From Lachnospiraceae bacterium (GTDB taxonomy: Bacteria; Bacillota; Clostridia; Oscillospirales; Ruminococcaceae): a DNA stretch of 47,924 nt. Numbering within the stretch: position 1 is the first letter of the stretch; every line of letters starts with the position of its first letter. The DNA lies in NCBI GenBank assembly GCA_023664705.1, contig JAMPFE010000011.1:1-47924 (forward strand). Reading direction: 5' to 3'. The position numbers and the translations under genes were made by a program. The notes under the pieces were generated by a model. That model was not told the origin of the DNA. It worked only from the letters and a program-made list of their open reading frames with translations, and searched no databases. This document shows positions 47,715 to 47,924 of the stretch, one piece after another.

Positions 47715-47784
47715 GGAACAGTCGCGCGAATACGGGGAGGTGATAAGGGCGACGGCACGAACGCCGCCCGACTCCCTACCCTGT

Positions 47785-47813
47785 ATTATAACATAAAAAA
47801 TTCAATTTGTCAA
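47785..47813 (-). promoter_or_regulatory. Consensus promoter reading antisense to the small peptide gene
   Basis: Minus strand TTGACA (47813-47808), 17-bp spacer, TATAAT (47790-47785). No protein gene lies ahead of it on the minus strand until the integrase, so its likely product is an untranslated RNA covering 47570-47778. Confidence 0.75.
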
Positions 47814-47830
47814 GTACAGGAGGGCAAAAA

Positions 47831-47924
47831 ATGAAAACAATTAACACGACCATCGGCGCATTTGTCGTTGCTTGGAGATTATCGGCTTACGGTCTGGACG
47901 GCGAACACTATAACGCCAACAACT
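47831..47924 (+). CDS. Start of a protein gene, cut by the window edge
   Basis: ATG 47831 with ACAGGAGGG 5-8 bp upstream. The first 31 residues are visible (MKTINTTIGAFVVAWRLSAY then GLDGEHYNANN). No stop in the window. Too short to assign. Confidence 0.65.
   Translation, partial: MKTINTTIGAFVVAWRLSAYGLDGEHYNANN

Overview
The window looks like a chromosomal segment of a spore-forming, chemotactic Clostridia bacterium, most likely of the Oscillospiraceae/Ruminococcaceae kind. The reasons are dipicolinate synthase genes, a SpoIIQ-like M23 protein, GC-rich codon use beside AT-rich intergenic DNA, YtrA-type GntR regulation and sigma-A promoters that nearly all have 17-bp spacers. The organism name is an inference. 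No rRNA, CRISPR array or intact insertion sequence is visible.

Layout: 1-4.3 kb (minus) holds rpe, three Rnf/Nqr-like membrane subunits (D, E, A only, with most Fe-S cysteines missing) and a putative glycoside hydrolase cut by the window edge. 4.4-7.9 kb (plus) holds guaB and a chemoreceptor. 8-9.9 kb holds an ECF sigma factor and a membrane partner, separated by degenerate tandem copies of the sigma factor's own 3' end. 10-15.5 kb (minus) holds a patatin phospholipase and a GntR/ABC-transporter operon ending in a TraB/GumN lipoprotein. 15.6-18.1 kb holds a second ECF sigma/membrane partner pair, a ribbon-helix-helix protein and a small membrane protein. 18.2-22.3 kb (minus) holds a membrane-anchored unknown, an FkbM methyltransferase and a second chemoreceptor. 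22.5-26.5 kb (plus) holds the SpoIIQ-like M23 protein, a GH25 surface lysozyme and dipicolinate synthase A and B.

26.5-32.6 kb (minus) is a compact type II fatty-acid/polyketide-like locus behind a strong promoter: acyltransferase, acyl carrier protein, a fused ketosynthase plus catalytically dead ketosynthase (chain-length-factor-like), ketoreductase, dehydratase, Sfp-type phosphopantetheinyl transferase and a flavodoxin-fold reductase. 33-43.3 kb holds a third chemoreceptor, a Na/Pi cotransporter with a PhoU tail, an XRE regulator, a cytidylate-kinase-like protein, a RelQ-type alarmone synthetase, a protein with seven FliM-like short motifs in Pro/Glu linkers, and a PAS-GGDEF sensor. Four tRNAs (Gly, Arg, His, Gln) follow.

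Directly after tRNA-Gln lies a tyrosine recombinase, which marks the left end of an integrative element running off the window. Its cargo here is an AT-rich orphan gene, a promoter with three evenly spaced ACAC-N7-GTGT operators driving a 28-residue hydrophobic peptide, a converging antisense promoter (candidate type I toxin-antitoxin module), and the start of a further gene.

Several intergenic repeat families recur: helically phased CTGCAAA arrays (two loci), a 169-bp element with 18-bp terminal inverted repeats, AACTGTCAACTATCAACT-type palindromes (several loci), and multi-hairpin mosaics. The most distinctive observations are the duplicated sigma-factor tail, the fused KS/dead-KS locus, the stripped-down Rnf trio, the multi-motif FliM-like scaffold, the phased arrays and the small-peptide/antisense module.
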